Below are positions 43,103 through 52,159 of a stretch of DNA of 64,000 nucleotides, piece by piece; position 1 is the first letter of the stretch; the number at the start of each line of letters is the position of its first letter. The translations under genes and the position numbers were made by a program. The notes under the pieces are model-generated. The model was not told where the DNA came from. It was given only the letters and a program-made list of their open reading frames with translations, and did no database searches. Source of the stretch: Rhizobium sp. BK316 (lineage in GTDB: Bacteria; Pseudomonadota; Alphaproteobacteria; Rhizobiales; Rhizobiaceae); contig NZ_JACHZR010000001.1 of assembly GCF_014193695.1 (NCBI RefSeq), positions 1,587,309-1,651,308 on the forward strand. Direction: 5' to 3'.

Positions 43103-43807
43103 ATGACTACAGACGTTCATGAGTTCCCTGCGCTTGCCATGATCCATACGGTCCCCGGAATCATCCCCGCGTTCAACGAACTCGTTGGCCACCATCTGCC
43201 CAGTTGGCGCACATTCAACATGTTAGATGAGAGCCTGCTAGGGAACACGATTCGCGAAGGCGTGCTGTCACGTCAAACGATGCGGCGGCTTGCGACTCAC
43301 ATTTGGTCGGCGGTGGATGCGGGGGCTTCGGCGGTCCTCGTCACCTGTTCCTCGCTCGGTCCTGCAGTGGATGCGGCAGTGCCGCTCTGCCCCGTACCCC
43401 TCTTCCGTATAGATGACGGGATGGCAATTGAGGCGATCCAGCGCGGGAGCCGAATTGGCGTCCTTGCAACTCTTGCAACGACAATGAACCCCACAACCCG
43501 CCTAATTGAACGCCATGCTCATAGGATGGGTCGGAACGTTTTCCTCACCAGTCGTCTTTGTGAAGGAGCCTTTGATAAATTGCGAAACGGGGACAGGGCG
43601 GCGCATGATGCGATGATACGTGAGGGTCTCGCTTCGCTCGTGGGCGGTGTCGACGTGGTTGTTCTTGCTCAAGCATCAATGGCAAATGCTCTAAATGAGA
43701 TGAGCGAGGCATCGGTGCCAGTACTTACTAGCCCTGAACTTGGTGTGCTGCACATGTCCTCCGCACTAAACGCGCGCTTCCGCGTCCAGGAAAGTGTGCA
43801 AAGTTAG
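43103..43807 (+). CDS. aspartate/glutamate racemase-superfamily protein
   Basis: A 234-residue protein of the Asp/Glu/hydantoin racemase and arylmalonate decarboxylase superfamily. The first catalytic Cys lies in VLVTCSSLGPAVDAA; the second position, usually Cys in VVLACT, reads VVVLAQASMA, so the second cysteine is missing. One-cysteine members act as decarboxylases or isomerases rather than true racemases. EutA of ectoine catabolism belongs to this superfamily, which is of interest given the EutB/EutC-like pair nearby. It precedes otnK by 179 bases on the same strand. Confidence 0.75.
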   Translation: MTTDVHEFPALAMIHTVPGIIPAFNELVGHHLPSWRTFNMLDESLLGNTIREGVLSRQTMRRLATHIWSAVDAGASAVLVTCSSLGPAVDAAVPLCPVPLFRIDDGMAIEAIQRGSRIGVLATLATTMNPTTRLIERHAHRMGRNVFLTSRLCEGAFDKLRNGDRAAHDAMIREGLASLVGGVDVVVLAQASMANALNEMSEASVPVLTSPELGVLHMSSALNARFRVQESVQS

Positions 43808-43986
43808 AGCAGAGGTTTGCCGGTTTTCAGCAGTTCCGAACAGGCCGTCGTGAACCTGCGCGATCTGATCGCAAGGAGGTGACCAAAGAAGGCTTCGTGC
43901 ATCAGGCGGCGCGGCATCGGCTGAAGGAGACAGTTTGCTGCAAGCCGTCCCATCGGATGGTGTGCGCGGGGAGAAGGGAAAGGGAA

Positions 43987-45249
43987 ATGCTTTTAGGAGT
44001 GATCGCCGACGATTTTACCGGCGCAAGCGATATTGCAAACACAATTGCAAAGGGCGTGGCGCCTAACGGCGGACTGCGTACCGCGCAGTTTCTCGGCGTA
44101 CCGAAAACCGCTGCAGCTGCCGACGTCGAGGCGGGTGTGGTTGCCCTGAAAAGCCGAACTATTCCAGTCGAGGAGGCGGTAGCGCAATCCCTTGGCGCCT
44201 TGAACTGGCTTCTGGCCCAAGGCTGCCGGCAGATCGTCTTCAAGTACTGCTCGACATTCGATTCCACCCGTGACGGCAACATTGGACCCGTGGGCGAAGC
44301 GCTTGCGGACGCTCTCGATGTGAAAAGCGTCGTCGCATGCCCGGCTTTCCCCGGTGCTGGCCGCACTGTCTACATGGCGCACCTGTTCGTCCATGACCGG
44401 CTCCTGAGTGAATCCGGGATGCAGAACCATCCGCTTACGCCCATGACGGACCCCGACATTCGCCGATGGCTGCGATACCAGACCCGATCGTCCGTTGGGC
44501 ACGTCGCGCTTGATACGGTTCGCAAGGGTGCCGAGGAAGTCGCCGCTACGCTTGCCGCGAAGGATGACACGTTGGTGATCGTCGATGCGATATCCGATCA
44601 GGATCTCATCACTATCGGGTCGGCGATTGCCGACCACAAGCTGGTAACAGGCGGGTCCGGCATAGCGATTGGTCTAGCCGAGAACTTCATTCGGTGCGGC
44701 CTCGCTACAGGAAACTCTGGCAGGTTGATCGGAAGAGATGGGCCGGAAGCGATCCTGGCGGGAAGCTGCTCAGGTGCGACCCGTGGACAGATCGATGTCC
44801 ATAAGCGAAACCACCCGACTCTAGCCATCGACGTCGACAAGGTGATGAGCGGCGAAACCACCTCCGACCACGTCATAGAATTCATAACGGGCAATCATGG
44901 CGAGGCCCCGCTTGCCTACTCCTCCGGTACACCTGAAGAAGTCAAGGCCATTCAGGCGAAGTATGGTCGCGAGGAAGTCGCAGCCAAGCTCGACGCCTTT
45001 TTCGCCGACACAGCCCTCAAACTGGTTCGATCGGGCGTGACACGGTTGGTTGTTGCTGGCGGCGAAACGTCTGGCGCAGTCGTCTCGGCTCTGGATCTTG
45101 GGTCGCTGACGATTGGGCAGGAAATTGATCCGGGCGTGCCAGTCCTCCTTTCCGACGGCGAAAAGCCGATCGCTCTTGCCCTGAAGTCGGGCAACTTCGG
45201 CTCTGCCGATTTCTTCGTCAAAGCGCTGAAAAGGTTGAAAGCAAGTTGA
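43987..45249 (+). CDS. otnK: 3-oxo-tetronate kinase (DUF1537 four-carbon acid sugar kinase)
   Basis: Four-carbon acid sugar kinase, 420 residues. The N-terminal substrate-domain motif LGVIADDFTGASDIA, then FKYCSTFDST and CPAFPGAGRTVY, and the C-terminal nucleotide-domain motifs AGSCSGATRGQI and VVAGGETSGAVVSAL are diagnostic of OtnK. It phosphorylates 3-oxo-tetronate (from L-threonate or D-erythronate) at C4. The ATG at 43987 follows an AAGGGAAAGGG stretch. It overlaps the aldolase gene by 4 bases, the standard OtnK-OtnC pairing. The dehydrogenase that would make its substrate is not in this cluster. Confidence 0.9.
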   Translation: MLLGVIADDFTGASDIANTIAKGVAPNGGLRTAQFLGVPKTAAAADVEAGVVALKSRTIPVEEAVAQSLGALNWLLAQGCRQIVFKYCSTFDSTRDGNIGPVGEALADALDVKSVVACPAFPGAGRTVYMAHLFVHDRLLSESGMQNHPLTPMTDPDIRRWLRYQTRSSVGHVALDTVRKGAEEVAATLAAKDDTLVIVDAISDQDLITIGSAIADHKLVTGGSGIAIGLAENFIRCGLATGNSGRLIGRDGPEAILAGSCSGATRGQIDVHKRNHPTLAIDVDKVMSGETTSDHVIEFITGNHGEAPLAYSSGTPEEVKAIQAKYGREEVAAKLDAFFADTALKLVRSGVTRLVVAGGETSGAVVSALDLGSLTIGQEIDPGVPVLLSDGEKPIALALKSGNFGSADFFVKALKRLKAS

Positions 45250-45887
45250 GTAGCTCGGAAAACAGACTCCGCGAGGATATCGTACGCTTGTCGCAGTCGC
45301 TCTATGAACGTGGATTCTCGGTTGGTTCCGCAGGAAACATCAGCGCGGCCGTTGATGACGTTATCCTCATGACACCCACGAATTCCTGTCTCGGCTTTCT
45401 AGATCCCGTCAAGATCAGCAAAGTCACTCGTGATGGTCGGCACCTGTCAGGGGACCAACCATCCAAAGAAATTTTTCTGCACAAGGCATTTTATGAAACG
45501 CGGCCCCAGGCCGGAGCGGTGGTTCATCTTCATTCAACCTATGCAACCGCGCTCTCCTGTGTCACCGACATCGACCCTGACGATTGCATCCCGCCGCTCA
45601 CCCCATACGTTGTGATGCGCGTGGGCCAGGTCAAACTCCTCGAATACGTGCGGCCGGGAGACGAGAAGGCGGGAGATTTGATCCGGGCGCTCGGGGGGCA
45701 TTATGCTGCGGTGCTTCTCGCCAATCACGGCCCGGTCGTCACCGGAAAAGATATCTCGTCGGCCGTCTATGCGGCGGAAGAACTGGAAGAGACGGCGAAA
45801 CTGCTCCTCATGCTGCGTGGCCTGCCAAAGCGGATGCTGTCGGATGAAAATGTGGTTGAGCTCAAGTCCGTTTTCAGCGCGTATTAG
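45246..45887 (+). CDS. otnC: 3-oxo-tetronate 4-phosphate decarboxylase (class II aldolase family)
   Basis: Class II aldolase/adducin-family enzyme, 213 residues. Zn ligands are visible in VVHLHSTYATAL and the late histidine in LLANHGPVVTGKD; the phosphate-binding start is RGFSVGSAGNISA. OtnC decarboxylates 3-oxo-tetronate 4-phosphate to dihydroxyacetone phosphate and CO2. A TTG start overlapping the otnK stop (TTGA) is the only reasonable initiator. With otnK it forms the lower part of a threonate/erythronate route into central metabolism. Confidence 0.9.
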   Translation: MSSSENRLREDIVRLSQSLYERGFSVGSAGNISAAVDDVILMTPTNSCLGFLDPVKISKVTRDGRHLSGDQPSKEIFLHKAFYETRPQAGAVVHLHSTYATALSCVTDIDPDDCIPPLTPYVVMRVGQVKLLEYVRPGDEKAGDLIRALGGHYAAVLLANHGPVVTGKDISSAVYAAEELEETAKLLLMLRGLPKRMLSDENVVELKSVFSAY

Positions 45888-46226
45888 CCCTCCGCTGTAG
45901 CTGTAAAAACCAGAATTTTTGGAGACCATCGTTAGATCAGAATGAGGCGGTACAGGTGTAAATTGTGCTTGCCTGGGGATCTTTGGCTTTGGGCGTCAGT
46001 CAACAGACAGGGTTGAGCGGCAATAATTTCCGCTTCTGGACCCCAAGCGAGCCTTCGCTGGCTGGTCAGCATCAGCAGAGATGGTGGGTGGAGCAGCCCG
46101 TCGCCAAGCTGATCGCCGAATGACGTGTTCGCGCCGCATTCCGAACCGGCAGACTCCTGCTTGGCAATGAGAATCGCAGACGTTCAACCGCGATCGGGGT
46201 TGTGAACTGACCGAAGCTGGAACTTG
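45888..46226. other. convergent intergenic spacer, nothing recognised
   Basis: The 339 bases between otnC and the dehydratase gene, which point toward each other, contain no reading frame with recognisable protein motifs and no clear terminator hairpin. Confidence 0.4.
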
Positions 46227-47204
46227 TTACCCTGCTACATTGTAAATCTCGGCAAGGTCGCGTAGATCCCAGTTCCCGCCAGACAACACTGCACACACTT
46301 TTTCGTCGCGCTTGACGTCTATGCTGCCCGCCAACAGTGCTCCGACGCCAATCGAGGCGGCTGGTTCAGCGATCAGTTTCGCATCCTTGGCAAGAGCACG
46401 CATCCCGGCGATGATGTGCTCGTCTTCAACGAGAACGATCTCGTCCACATATTTTTCGATAATTGGATACGGGTTTTGACCCGGAACGCTTATCCTCAAA
46501 CCATCCGCAATGGTGTTCTTCAAGGGGAGCGATGTGCGCTCCTTGTTTATCCGGCTGTGAAAATATTTCGGAGTCAGAGCAGGCTCTGCCCCGATGACGC
46601 GAACCGATGGTTTCGTTTCTTTTATCGCGGTGGCGATCCCCGAGATCAGGCCTCCGCCGCCCACGGGAACAATGACCGTATCTACGTCGTCCAGGTCCTC
46701 GAGTATTTCACACCCGATCGTTCCCTGACCGGCCATCACGATGGGGTCCTCAAAAGCGTGAACAGTTGCGTATTTGTTTTCTTCAGCGATTTCATACACC
46801 CTTTTCCATCTGGCGGCGGTGTCGCCATCGAAAAGAATGACTTCTGCCCCGAGGGCTTTTGTGTTCTCGATCTTGATTTTGGGCGTGGTCACCGGAACGA
46901 CCAATATCGCTTTTACGCCCAGCATCCTGGCGGCATAAGCAAGCCCTTGGGCATGATTGCCCGACGACGTCGCAATAATGCCGTTTGCGATCTCTTCTCT
47001 CGAGAGCGAGAGAGCCTTGTTCAGGGCGCCGCGGATTTTGAAAGCGCCAGTAATCTGCAACGTTTCGGGTTTGAGATATAGCTGACAACCAGCGGCTTTC
47101 TCAATTTTGTCCGCGCGCAAGAGCGGCGTGTGTCTGACGTGCGGTTTCAGTCGTTCCTGAGCTTCACGGATGTCCTGAATCGTGGGGTAATTGCGCATGG
47201 TCAT
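46227..47204 (-). CDS. PLP-dependent threonine/3-hydroxyaspartate dehydratase-like enzyme (EutB/BhcB type)
   Basis: Fold type II PLP enzyme, 325 residues. The Schiff-base lysine is Lys56 in [19 protein letters not shown] binds the substrate carboxylate, and the glycine loop [10 protein letters not shown] binds the PLP phosphate. It lacks an ACT regulatory domain, as in catabolic dehydratases. The gene overlaps the ornithine-cyclodeaminase-like gene by one base (TGATG), the same pairing as EutB/EutC in hydroxyectoine use and BhcB/BhcD in the beta-hydroxyaspartate cycle. Conversion of 3-hydroxyaspartate to iminosuccinate is therefore a good guess; threonine or serine deamination is the alternative. 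Confidence 0.85.
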   Translation of the reverse strand: MTMRNYPTIQDIREAQERLKPHVRHTPLLRADKIEKAAGCQLYLKPETLQITGAFKIRGALNKALSLSREEIANGIIATSSGNHAQGLAYAARMLGVKAILVVPVTTPKIKIENTKALGAEVILFDGDTAARWKRVYEIAEENKYATVHAFEDPIVMAGQGTIGCEILEDLDDVDTVIVPVGGGGLISGIATAIKETKPSVRVIGAEPALTPKYFHSRINKERTSLPLKNTIADGLRISVPGQNPYPIIEKYVDEIVLVEDEHIIAGMRALAKDAKLIAEPAASIGVGALLAGSIDVKRDEKVCAVLSGGNWDLRDLAEIYNVAG

Positions 47205-48196
47205 CACTCAAAAAACTGAAAGAACGTGCCGACGTTATTGGCTATGGCGTTCTGATGGACTTTGCTGGCTGTCGTATTGTCGTGTATGGCCATCCCAGTG
47301 GAATCGAAGATCGTGATTTCCTCATCACTTTCTCGTCCTGGCTTCTTTCCCAACAATACCTCGCCGATCTCGCCATAAATGTCGTCTTTGGCGATGATGT
47401 TTTTATTCAACGGGTGCCAGGTCTCGCCCTTTTCTGTGCATTGCGCGATTGAGTCCACGACTACCTTCGCGTTCCTGAAGAGCTCCGGATCCAGCTCCTG
47501 TTTGCCGCGTTGGTCGGTGCCGATTGCAACGATGTGCGTGCCGGGTTTCACCCAATCTGCTTCCACAAGCGACCCCTTCCCGCGAGTCGTCGTAATCAGG
47601 ATATCGGCCTGCTCAACGGCTTCTTTTTTTGAGTTTGCCATGATTACGGGAATGCCAAATTCGCTTTCGATATCCGTCTTGTATTTGAAAAGCGTGTCCG
47701 CGCGACTGTCCCATGCGTGGATCACTTCGATCTTCATGATCTCGTTGATCGCCCGGATTTGCATTCGTGCCTGATTTCCTGTCCCGATCGATGCGATCGT
47801 CCTGGCGTTCTTCCTCGCCAGAGCTTTGACGGAGACGGCTCCGGACGCCCCCGTTCTGAGACCAAGGATCAAGCTTCCATCCATAACGCAAATCAACGCA
47901 CCGCTCCTGGCATCAAACAGGAAAATGGTCGCCATGCCATTGGGCACGCCGTGTGCTGTCGGGTTATCAATGAACCCTCCGGAAGAGGCTTTCATGGAGA
48001 TCACTTCATTGGCTTTGCAATAACCAAGCTTGAAGTCAATTTCCCCACGAGGCGGTGGGAGATCTATTCCGATATAGTCGGGTTGCTCCACCTGATCACT
48101 GTTAAAGGCTTTGTAAGCCTCTTCCACCGCGCCGATGACTTCCGTCATGCCGATTAGCCGTTTTACTTCATCCTTCTTAAGCAGCAGCGTTTTCAT
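47204..48196 (-). CDS. ornithine cyclodeaminase/mu-crystallin family protein (EutC/iminosuccinate-reductase-like)
   Basis: A 330-residue NAD(P)-dependent enzyme of the ornithine cyclodeaminase family: [20 protein letters not shown] with the substrate Lys region, [17 protein letters not shown], and the Rossmann motif [12 protein letters not shown]. Start at 48196 after GAGAGG. Relatives such as BhcD and EutC reduce iminosuccinate to aspartate, which fits the dehydratase that follows it in the operon. Other family members make proline or reduce cyclic imines, so this remains an inference from pairing. Confidence 0.85.
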   Translation of the reverse strand: MKTLLLKKDEVKRLIGMTEVIGAVEEAYKAFNSDQVEQPDYIGIDLPPPRGEIDFKLGYCKANEVISMKASSGGFIDNPTAHGVPNGMATIFLFDARSGALICVMDGSLILGLRTGASGAVSVKALARKNARTIASIGTGNQARMQIRAINEIMKIEVIHAWDSRADTLFKYKTDIESEFGIPVIMANSKKEAVEQADILITTTRGKGSLVEADWVKPGTHIVAIGTDQRGKQELDPELFRNAKVVVDSIAQCTEKGETWHPLNKNIIAKDDIYGEIGEVLLGKKPGRESDEEITIFDSTGMAIHDNTTASKVHQNAIANNVGTFFQFFE

Positions 48197-48431
48197 GCAT
48201 GACCTCTCGATTTTTGGCTTCATGGGATGCTCCGGCACGGCACACCCTGAACCACAATCACCATAGTGGGAGATCGGCGAGACTAGTGATCGCATTCGCT
48301 GCGACCTGAAGCAGATTGTTTTGTATCGCATGTGGGCTTTGGCAGAGAGTTGCGGCAGGCGTCTGTCCGAGCTCGGGCGAAAAAATTGGAGGAGGTGCTT
48401 GCTCAGATTGGTCCGCATGCGGGGACCTCAT

Positions 48432-49757
48432 CTAAAAGTCAGCGACTTTACCCCAGGCAGATTTTCGGAAGCGATCCGGATGGTAGGGGCGGGGATCGAC
48501 GATCGGCTCGTTACCGGTCACGATGTCTGCGATCAAGTGGCCGGCGCCCGGACCGATTCCGAAGCCGTGCCCGCTGAAGCCGGCGGCGAGGATGAAACCC
48601 GGTACGGCGGCGATTTCGCCGATTCCCGGGACCCCGTCCGGCGTGCTGTCGATATAGCCCGCCCATGCGGCGGCGATGCTGGTGTTCTGCAGGGGAGGCA
48701 GGAGGTCGAGCGCGCGCAAATGGGTGAGGCGAACGGTGGCTTTATCGACCGCGGGATCAAGGATGCGCATGCGCTCCATCGGCGTGGGGGCGTCCAGTCG
48801 CCAGCGGGCCAAGGTCTCATGGCCGGAGCGGAAGCCCTCAAGCCCGCCTGGGGCTAGGCTGCGCCAGCGTTTGACGAACATCGGCAGAAATTGCGGCGAG
48901 AACCTGAGTTGTTGCGGCGTCGGGTCGACGCGGCCGCGGCCGCTGATGGCGAGTGTATAGCCGCCGTCGGCGCGGCGCGTCACCGAAACGGCGGCCGTAT
49001 GCAGCGCATCCGGAAGGCCGATGGCGCCCGGCGAGACGGCAAGGATCGACGAGCGGATAGCGGCCTGCGGAAAGCGGATGCCGAGCTGGCGGCAGAAGGA
49101 GGAGGCCCAGGCACCGCCGGCAAGGATCGCCGTCGTCGTGCGGATCGTCCCATGCTCGGTGACGACACTGGAAAGGCGACCGCCTTCTGTCTCTATGCCG
49201 CGGGCGGCGCAAGACTGGTGCATGGTGCCGCCAAGCTTGAGGATCGCACGCGCGACCGCGGGTGCTGCACTCGCCGGATCTGCGGTGCCATCAGTCGGCG
49301 AAAAGACGCCTCCCTTCCATGGCTTTCCGGTTGCGCGGCCGCGCTCGGTCGCCTGGGCGCTGTCGAGCATATGGGTGGTGACGCCGACGGTCCGGGCGAA
49401 ATCGCGCCAGCGTGCCCAGCCGGCCAGTTCCTCTTCGCTATTGCTGAGGTAGAGCAGCCCGCAGCGGCGGAAACCGGTGTCCTCGCCGCTCTCGGCGGCG
49501 AAACGGTCCCAAAGATCGAGGCTCTTTGTCGCAATCGGCAATTCGCGGGCGTCCCGGTTCTGCTGGCGGCACCAACCCCAATTGCGACTCGACTGTTCGG
49601 CGCCGATCCGTCCCTTCTCAACGAGGGCGACTTTCATTCCGCGGCGGGCAAGGTAATAGGCCGCAAACACGCCGACAATGCCGCCGCCGATCACCACGGC
49701 ATCGGCGGCCGCGGGAAGTGCAAGGGATGACTCAACGTATTGCAGGGGTGCTGGCAT
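48432..49757 (-). CDS. DAO-family FAD-dependent oxidoreductase (paralogue of 41258-42580)
   Basis: A 441-residue flavoprotein with AVVIGGGIVGVFAAYYLARR for FAD, the block EQSSRNWGWCRQQNRDAREL, ILAGGAWASSFCRQLG and the closing FSGHGFGIGPGAGHLIAD. It shares this layout with the gene at 41258. It is divergent from the Lrp regulator across 232 bases and upstream of the EutB/EutC-like pair on the same strand (235-base gap). It may generate the amino-acid substrate of that pair, or feed aspartate/glyoxylate metabolism. The start follows GGAGACC. Confidence 0.86.
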   Translation of the reverse strand: MPAPLQYVESSLALPAAADAVVIGGGIVGVFAAYYLARRGMKVALVEKGRIGAEQSSRNWGWCRQQNRDARELPIATKSLDLWDRFAAESGEDTGFRRCGLLYLSNSEEELAGWARWRDFARTVGVTTHMLDSAQATERGRATGKPWKGGVFSPTDGTADPASAAPAVARAILKLGGTMHQSCAARGIETEGGRLSSVVTEHGTIRTTTAILAGGAWASSFCRQLGIRFPQAAIRSSILAVSPGAIGLPDALHTAAVSVTRRADGGYTLAISGRGRVDPTPQQLRFSPQFLPMFVKRWRSLAPGGLEGFRSGHETLARWRLDAPTPMERMRILDPAVDKATVRLTHLRALDLLPPLQNTSIAAAWAGYIDSTPDGVPGIGEIAAVPGFILAAGFSGHGFGIGPGAGHLIADIVTGNEPIVDPRPYHPDRFRKSAWGKVADF

Positions 49758-49933
49758 GAGGCGGTCTCCGGTTACTGATAATCTAGCGGGCTTTGCGGAT
49801 ACGGCGCTGCTGGAGTTCGACCGGCCTGCAGCAGAACATGCCGTCATGCCGGAAATGCGCAGACAGTTGTGCTTCGCGGGCACGCTCAAAACCAAATAGA
49901 CAGACAAGGGCAATGTGTTACGGTTAATCAAGG

Positions 49934-49961
49934 GAAGGCGGCAGCATAATCTGCCGCCTTC
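49934..49961. promoter_or_regulatory. perfect hairpin in the leader of the Lrp-family gene
   Basis: GAAGGCGGCAG (49934-49944) and CTGCCGCCTTC (49951-49961) pair perfectly over 11 bases with the loop CATAAT, 28 bases before the GTG start. It could be an operator for the autoregulated Lrp protein, or an RNA attenuator. A run of As and Ts typical of Lrp sites is not evident. Confidence 0.5.
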
Positions 49962-49989
49962 TGACGGCCGCAACCCGAAAAGGTGCTTC

Positions 49990-50466
49990 GTGAAACTCGA
50001 TCGAATCGACGTCAAGATCCTCCACGAATTGCAGAAGAACGGTCGCATCACCAATGTGGAATTGGCCGATCTCGTGGCGCTCTCTCCGAGCCCGTGCCTG
50101 ATGCGCGTGAAAAAGCTGCAGGCAGAGGGCTATATCGAAGGCTACTCGGCTCAGATCAATGTCGGCAAGCTTGGCCAGACCTTGACGGTCTTTACCGAGA
50201 TCACCCTGAAAAACCACCGGCAGATCGATTTCGCCCGCTTCCTGGCAGCGATCGACAAGGTCGAGCAGGTCATCGAATGCCATCTCGTTTCTGGCGGCTA
50301 CGATTACCTCGTCAAATTCGTGACGTCAGGGATCGGCGAATACCAGACGATCATGGAGCGGCTCACGGATATGGATGTCGGGATCGACAAATATTTCAGC
50401 TTCGTCGTGCTGAAGTCGCCGATCGTCAGGGCGCATATGCCGCTGACGAGCCTGTTTCCGCTGTAG
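49990..50466 (+). CDS. Lrp/AsnC-family transcriptional regulator
   Basis: A 158-residue Lrp/AsnC regulator: N-terminal helix-turn-helix (LDRIDVKILHELQKNGRITN, ELADLVALSPSPCLMRVKKL) and a C-terminal RAM ligand-binding domain (TLTVFTEITLKNHRQIDFAR, CHLVSGGYDYLVKFVT). A GTG start at 49990 follows AAAAGGTGC and matches the conserved VKLDRID beginning. Such regulators respond to amino acids. It is divergent from the DAO oxidoreductase and next to an amino-compound importer, so it probably activates or represses one or both according to substrate. Confidence 0.9.
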   Translation: MKLDRIDVKILHELQKNGRITNVELADLVALSPSPCLMRVKKLQAEGYIEGYSAQINVGKLGQTLTVFTEITLKNHRQIDFARFLAAIDKVEQVIECHLVSGGYDYLVKFVTSGIGEYQTIMERLTDMDVGIDKYFSFVVLKSPIVRAHMPLTSLFPL

Positions 50467-50503
50467 AAACAGGCTGCAGCGCGGCCTTCAGAGGGCCTGT
50501 CTG

Positions 50504-52159
50504 CTAACTCCTGCTATAGGCGCGCACCAGTTCCGGATCCTGTGTCAGCCCATCGAGCCAGGCGGGATCGAGCTTCGGCACCGAGGAGAAGAGCAGCTGG
50601 GAGTAGGGGTGCTTTGCCGCCTTGATCTTCTCGGGCGTGATTTCCTCGACCTTCTTGCCGCCATACATCACGACGATTTCGTCGCAGATCGCCTCGACGA
50701 CGGAGAGGTCGTGGCTGATGAAGATGTAGGAAAGGCCGAGTTCCCGCTGCAACTCCTTGAGGAGATCGATCACCGCGGCTGCGACCACGGTATCGAGCGC
50801 CGAGGTGATCTCGTCGCACAGGATGAGCTTCGGATCGGCGGCAAGTGCGCGGGCGAAATTCACGCGCTGCTTCTGCCCGCCGGAAAGCTCTCCCGGCCGG
50901 CGATGGCGCAGGCTGCGCGGCAGGCGGACCATGTCCATCAATTCGTCGATGCGGGCGCTGCGCGCCTTGGCCGGCATGCCGTGGTAGAAGACGAGCGGCC
51001 GGTCGAGGATATCCTCGACCGATTTTGCCGGATTGAGCGCCGTATCGGCATATTGGAACACGATCTGCATCTCGCGCAGCTGGTCGCGCGAGCGCTCGCG
51101 GGCGCTGTGGCCGAGCTCCTTGCCGTCGAAGACGATCTTGCCGAAGGCGGCCGGCAGGATACCGGCGATGGTGCGGGCAAGAGTCGACTTGCCGCAGCCG
51201 GATTCACCGATAATGCCGAGGTTGCGCCCCTTCTCAACCGTCAAGCTGACATTTTGGACGGCGCGCACCAGAGGGAGGCCATCGGCCTGGCGCTGGCCGT
51301 AACCGGCAACGACGTCCTGGATGGCCAGCAGCGGTGCCGGCAGGGCCTCTATATCGGCCTCCGCATTGCGCGCCTTCGGCTCGAAGGCGGCCAAGAGCTC
51401 GCGCGTATAGGGATGTTTTGCCGCGGTCAGGATTTCTTTCGTCGTCCCCGTCTCCTGGACCTCGCCGCCCTTCAGAACGACGATCCGGTCAGCGATCTGG
51501 GCGACGACCGCTAGATCATGCGAGACGTAGACGCCTGATATGCCGCCCGTCTTCATCGCCGACTTGAAGGCGCGCAGCACTTCGATCTGGGTCGTCACGT
51601 CGAGCGCCGTCGTCGGCTCGTCGAAGATCATCAGCTTCGGATTACCGATCAGCGCCATCGCCGCCGACAGCCGCTGCAGCTGGCCGCCGGAGACCTGATG
51701 GGGGTAGCGGCTGCCGATGATCTCGGGCTCGGGCAGCGAAAGCGCCCGGAAAAGCTCGACCGCACGGCTTCTTGCCTCCTCGGCGGACATCAGCCCGTGG
51801 ATGCGGGTGACTTCGATCACCTGATCCATGATCGATATGGCGGGATTGAAGGCGGCGGCGGCCGATTGCGGTACATAGGCCACTTCGGTGCCACGCAGCC
51901 TGGCGCGCTGCTTTTCGCCGAGCTTGACCATGTCCTTGCCGGCAAGGGAGACGCTGCCGCCCGAAATGCGACAGCCCGGCCGCGAATGTCCCATCAGGGT
52001 GAGCGCGATCGTCGTCTTGCCCGAGCCGCTTTCGCCAATCAGCGCAACGATCTCGCCTTCTGATATGTCGAGGCTGACGCCCCGGATGATTTCGACGCGC
52101 CGGCCGGAATCGGTGGTGGCTTCGACCCTGAGGTCGCGGATTTCGACGAGATTGGTCAT
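50504..52159 (-). CDS. fused dual ATPase of a dipeptide/nickel-type ABC importer (DppD-DppF fusion)
   Basis: A 551-residue protein with two complete nucleotide-binding domains. Domain 1: Walker A GESGSGKTT, signature VSGGQLQRL, Walker B MIFDEPTTALD. Domain 2: GESGCGKST, LSGGQKQRV, ILCDEITSALD, each with its switch histidine (VSHDLAVVAQ, ISHDLSVVE). Family 5 importers usually have two separate ATPases, so this is a fused form as in YejF/GsiA. It overlaps the permease gene by one base (TGATG) and ends the operon, converging on the Lrp gene. Confidence 0.92.
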   Translation of the reverse strand: MTNLVEIRDLRVEATTDSGRRVEIIRGVSLDISEGEIVALIGESGSGKTTIALTLMGHSRPGCRISGGSVSLAGKDMVKLGEKQRARLRGTEVAYVPQSAAAAFNPAISIMDQVIEVTRIHGLMSAEEARSRAVELFRALSLPEPEIIGSRYPHQVSGGQLQRLSAAMALIGNPKLMIFDEPTTALDVTTQIEVLRAFKSAMKTGGISGVYVSHDLAVVAQIADRIVVLKGGEVQETGTTKEILTAAKHPYTRELLAAFEPKARNAEADIEALPAPLLAIQDVVAGYGQRQADGLPLVRAVQNVSLTVEKGRNLGIIGESGCGKSTLARTIAGILPAAFGKIVFDGKELGHSARERSRDQLREMQIVFQYADTALNPAKSVEDILDRPLVFYHGMPAKARSARIDELMDMVRLPRSLRHRRPGELSGGQKQRVNFARALAADPKLILCDEITSALDTVVAAAVIDLLKELQRELGLSYIFISHDLSVVEAICDEIVVMYGGKKVEEITPEKIKAAKHPYSQLLFSSVPKLDPAWLDGLTQDPELVRAYSRS

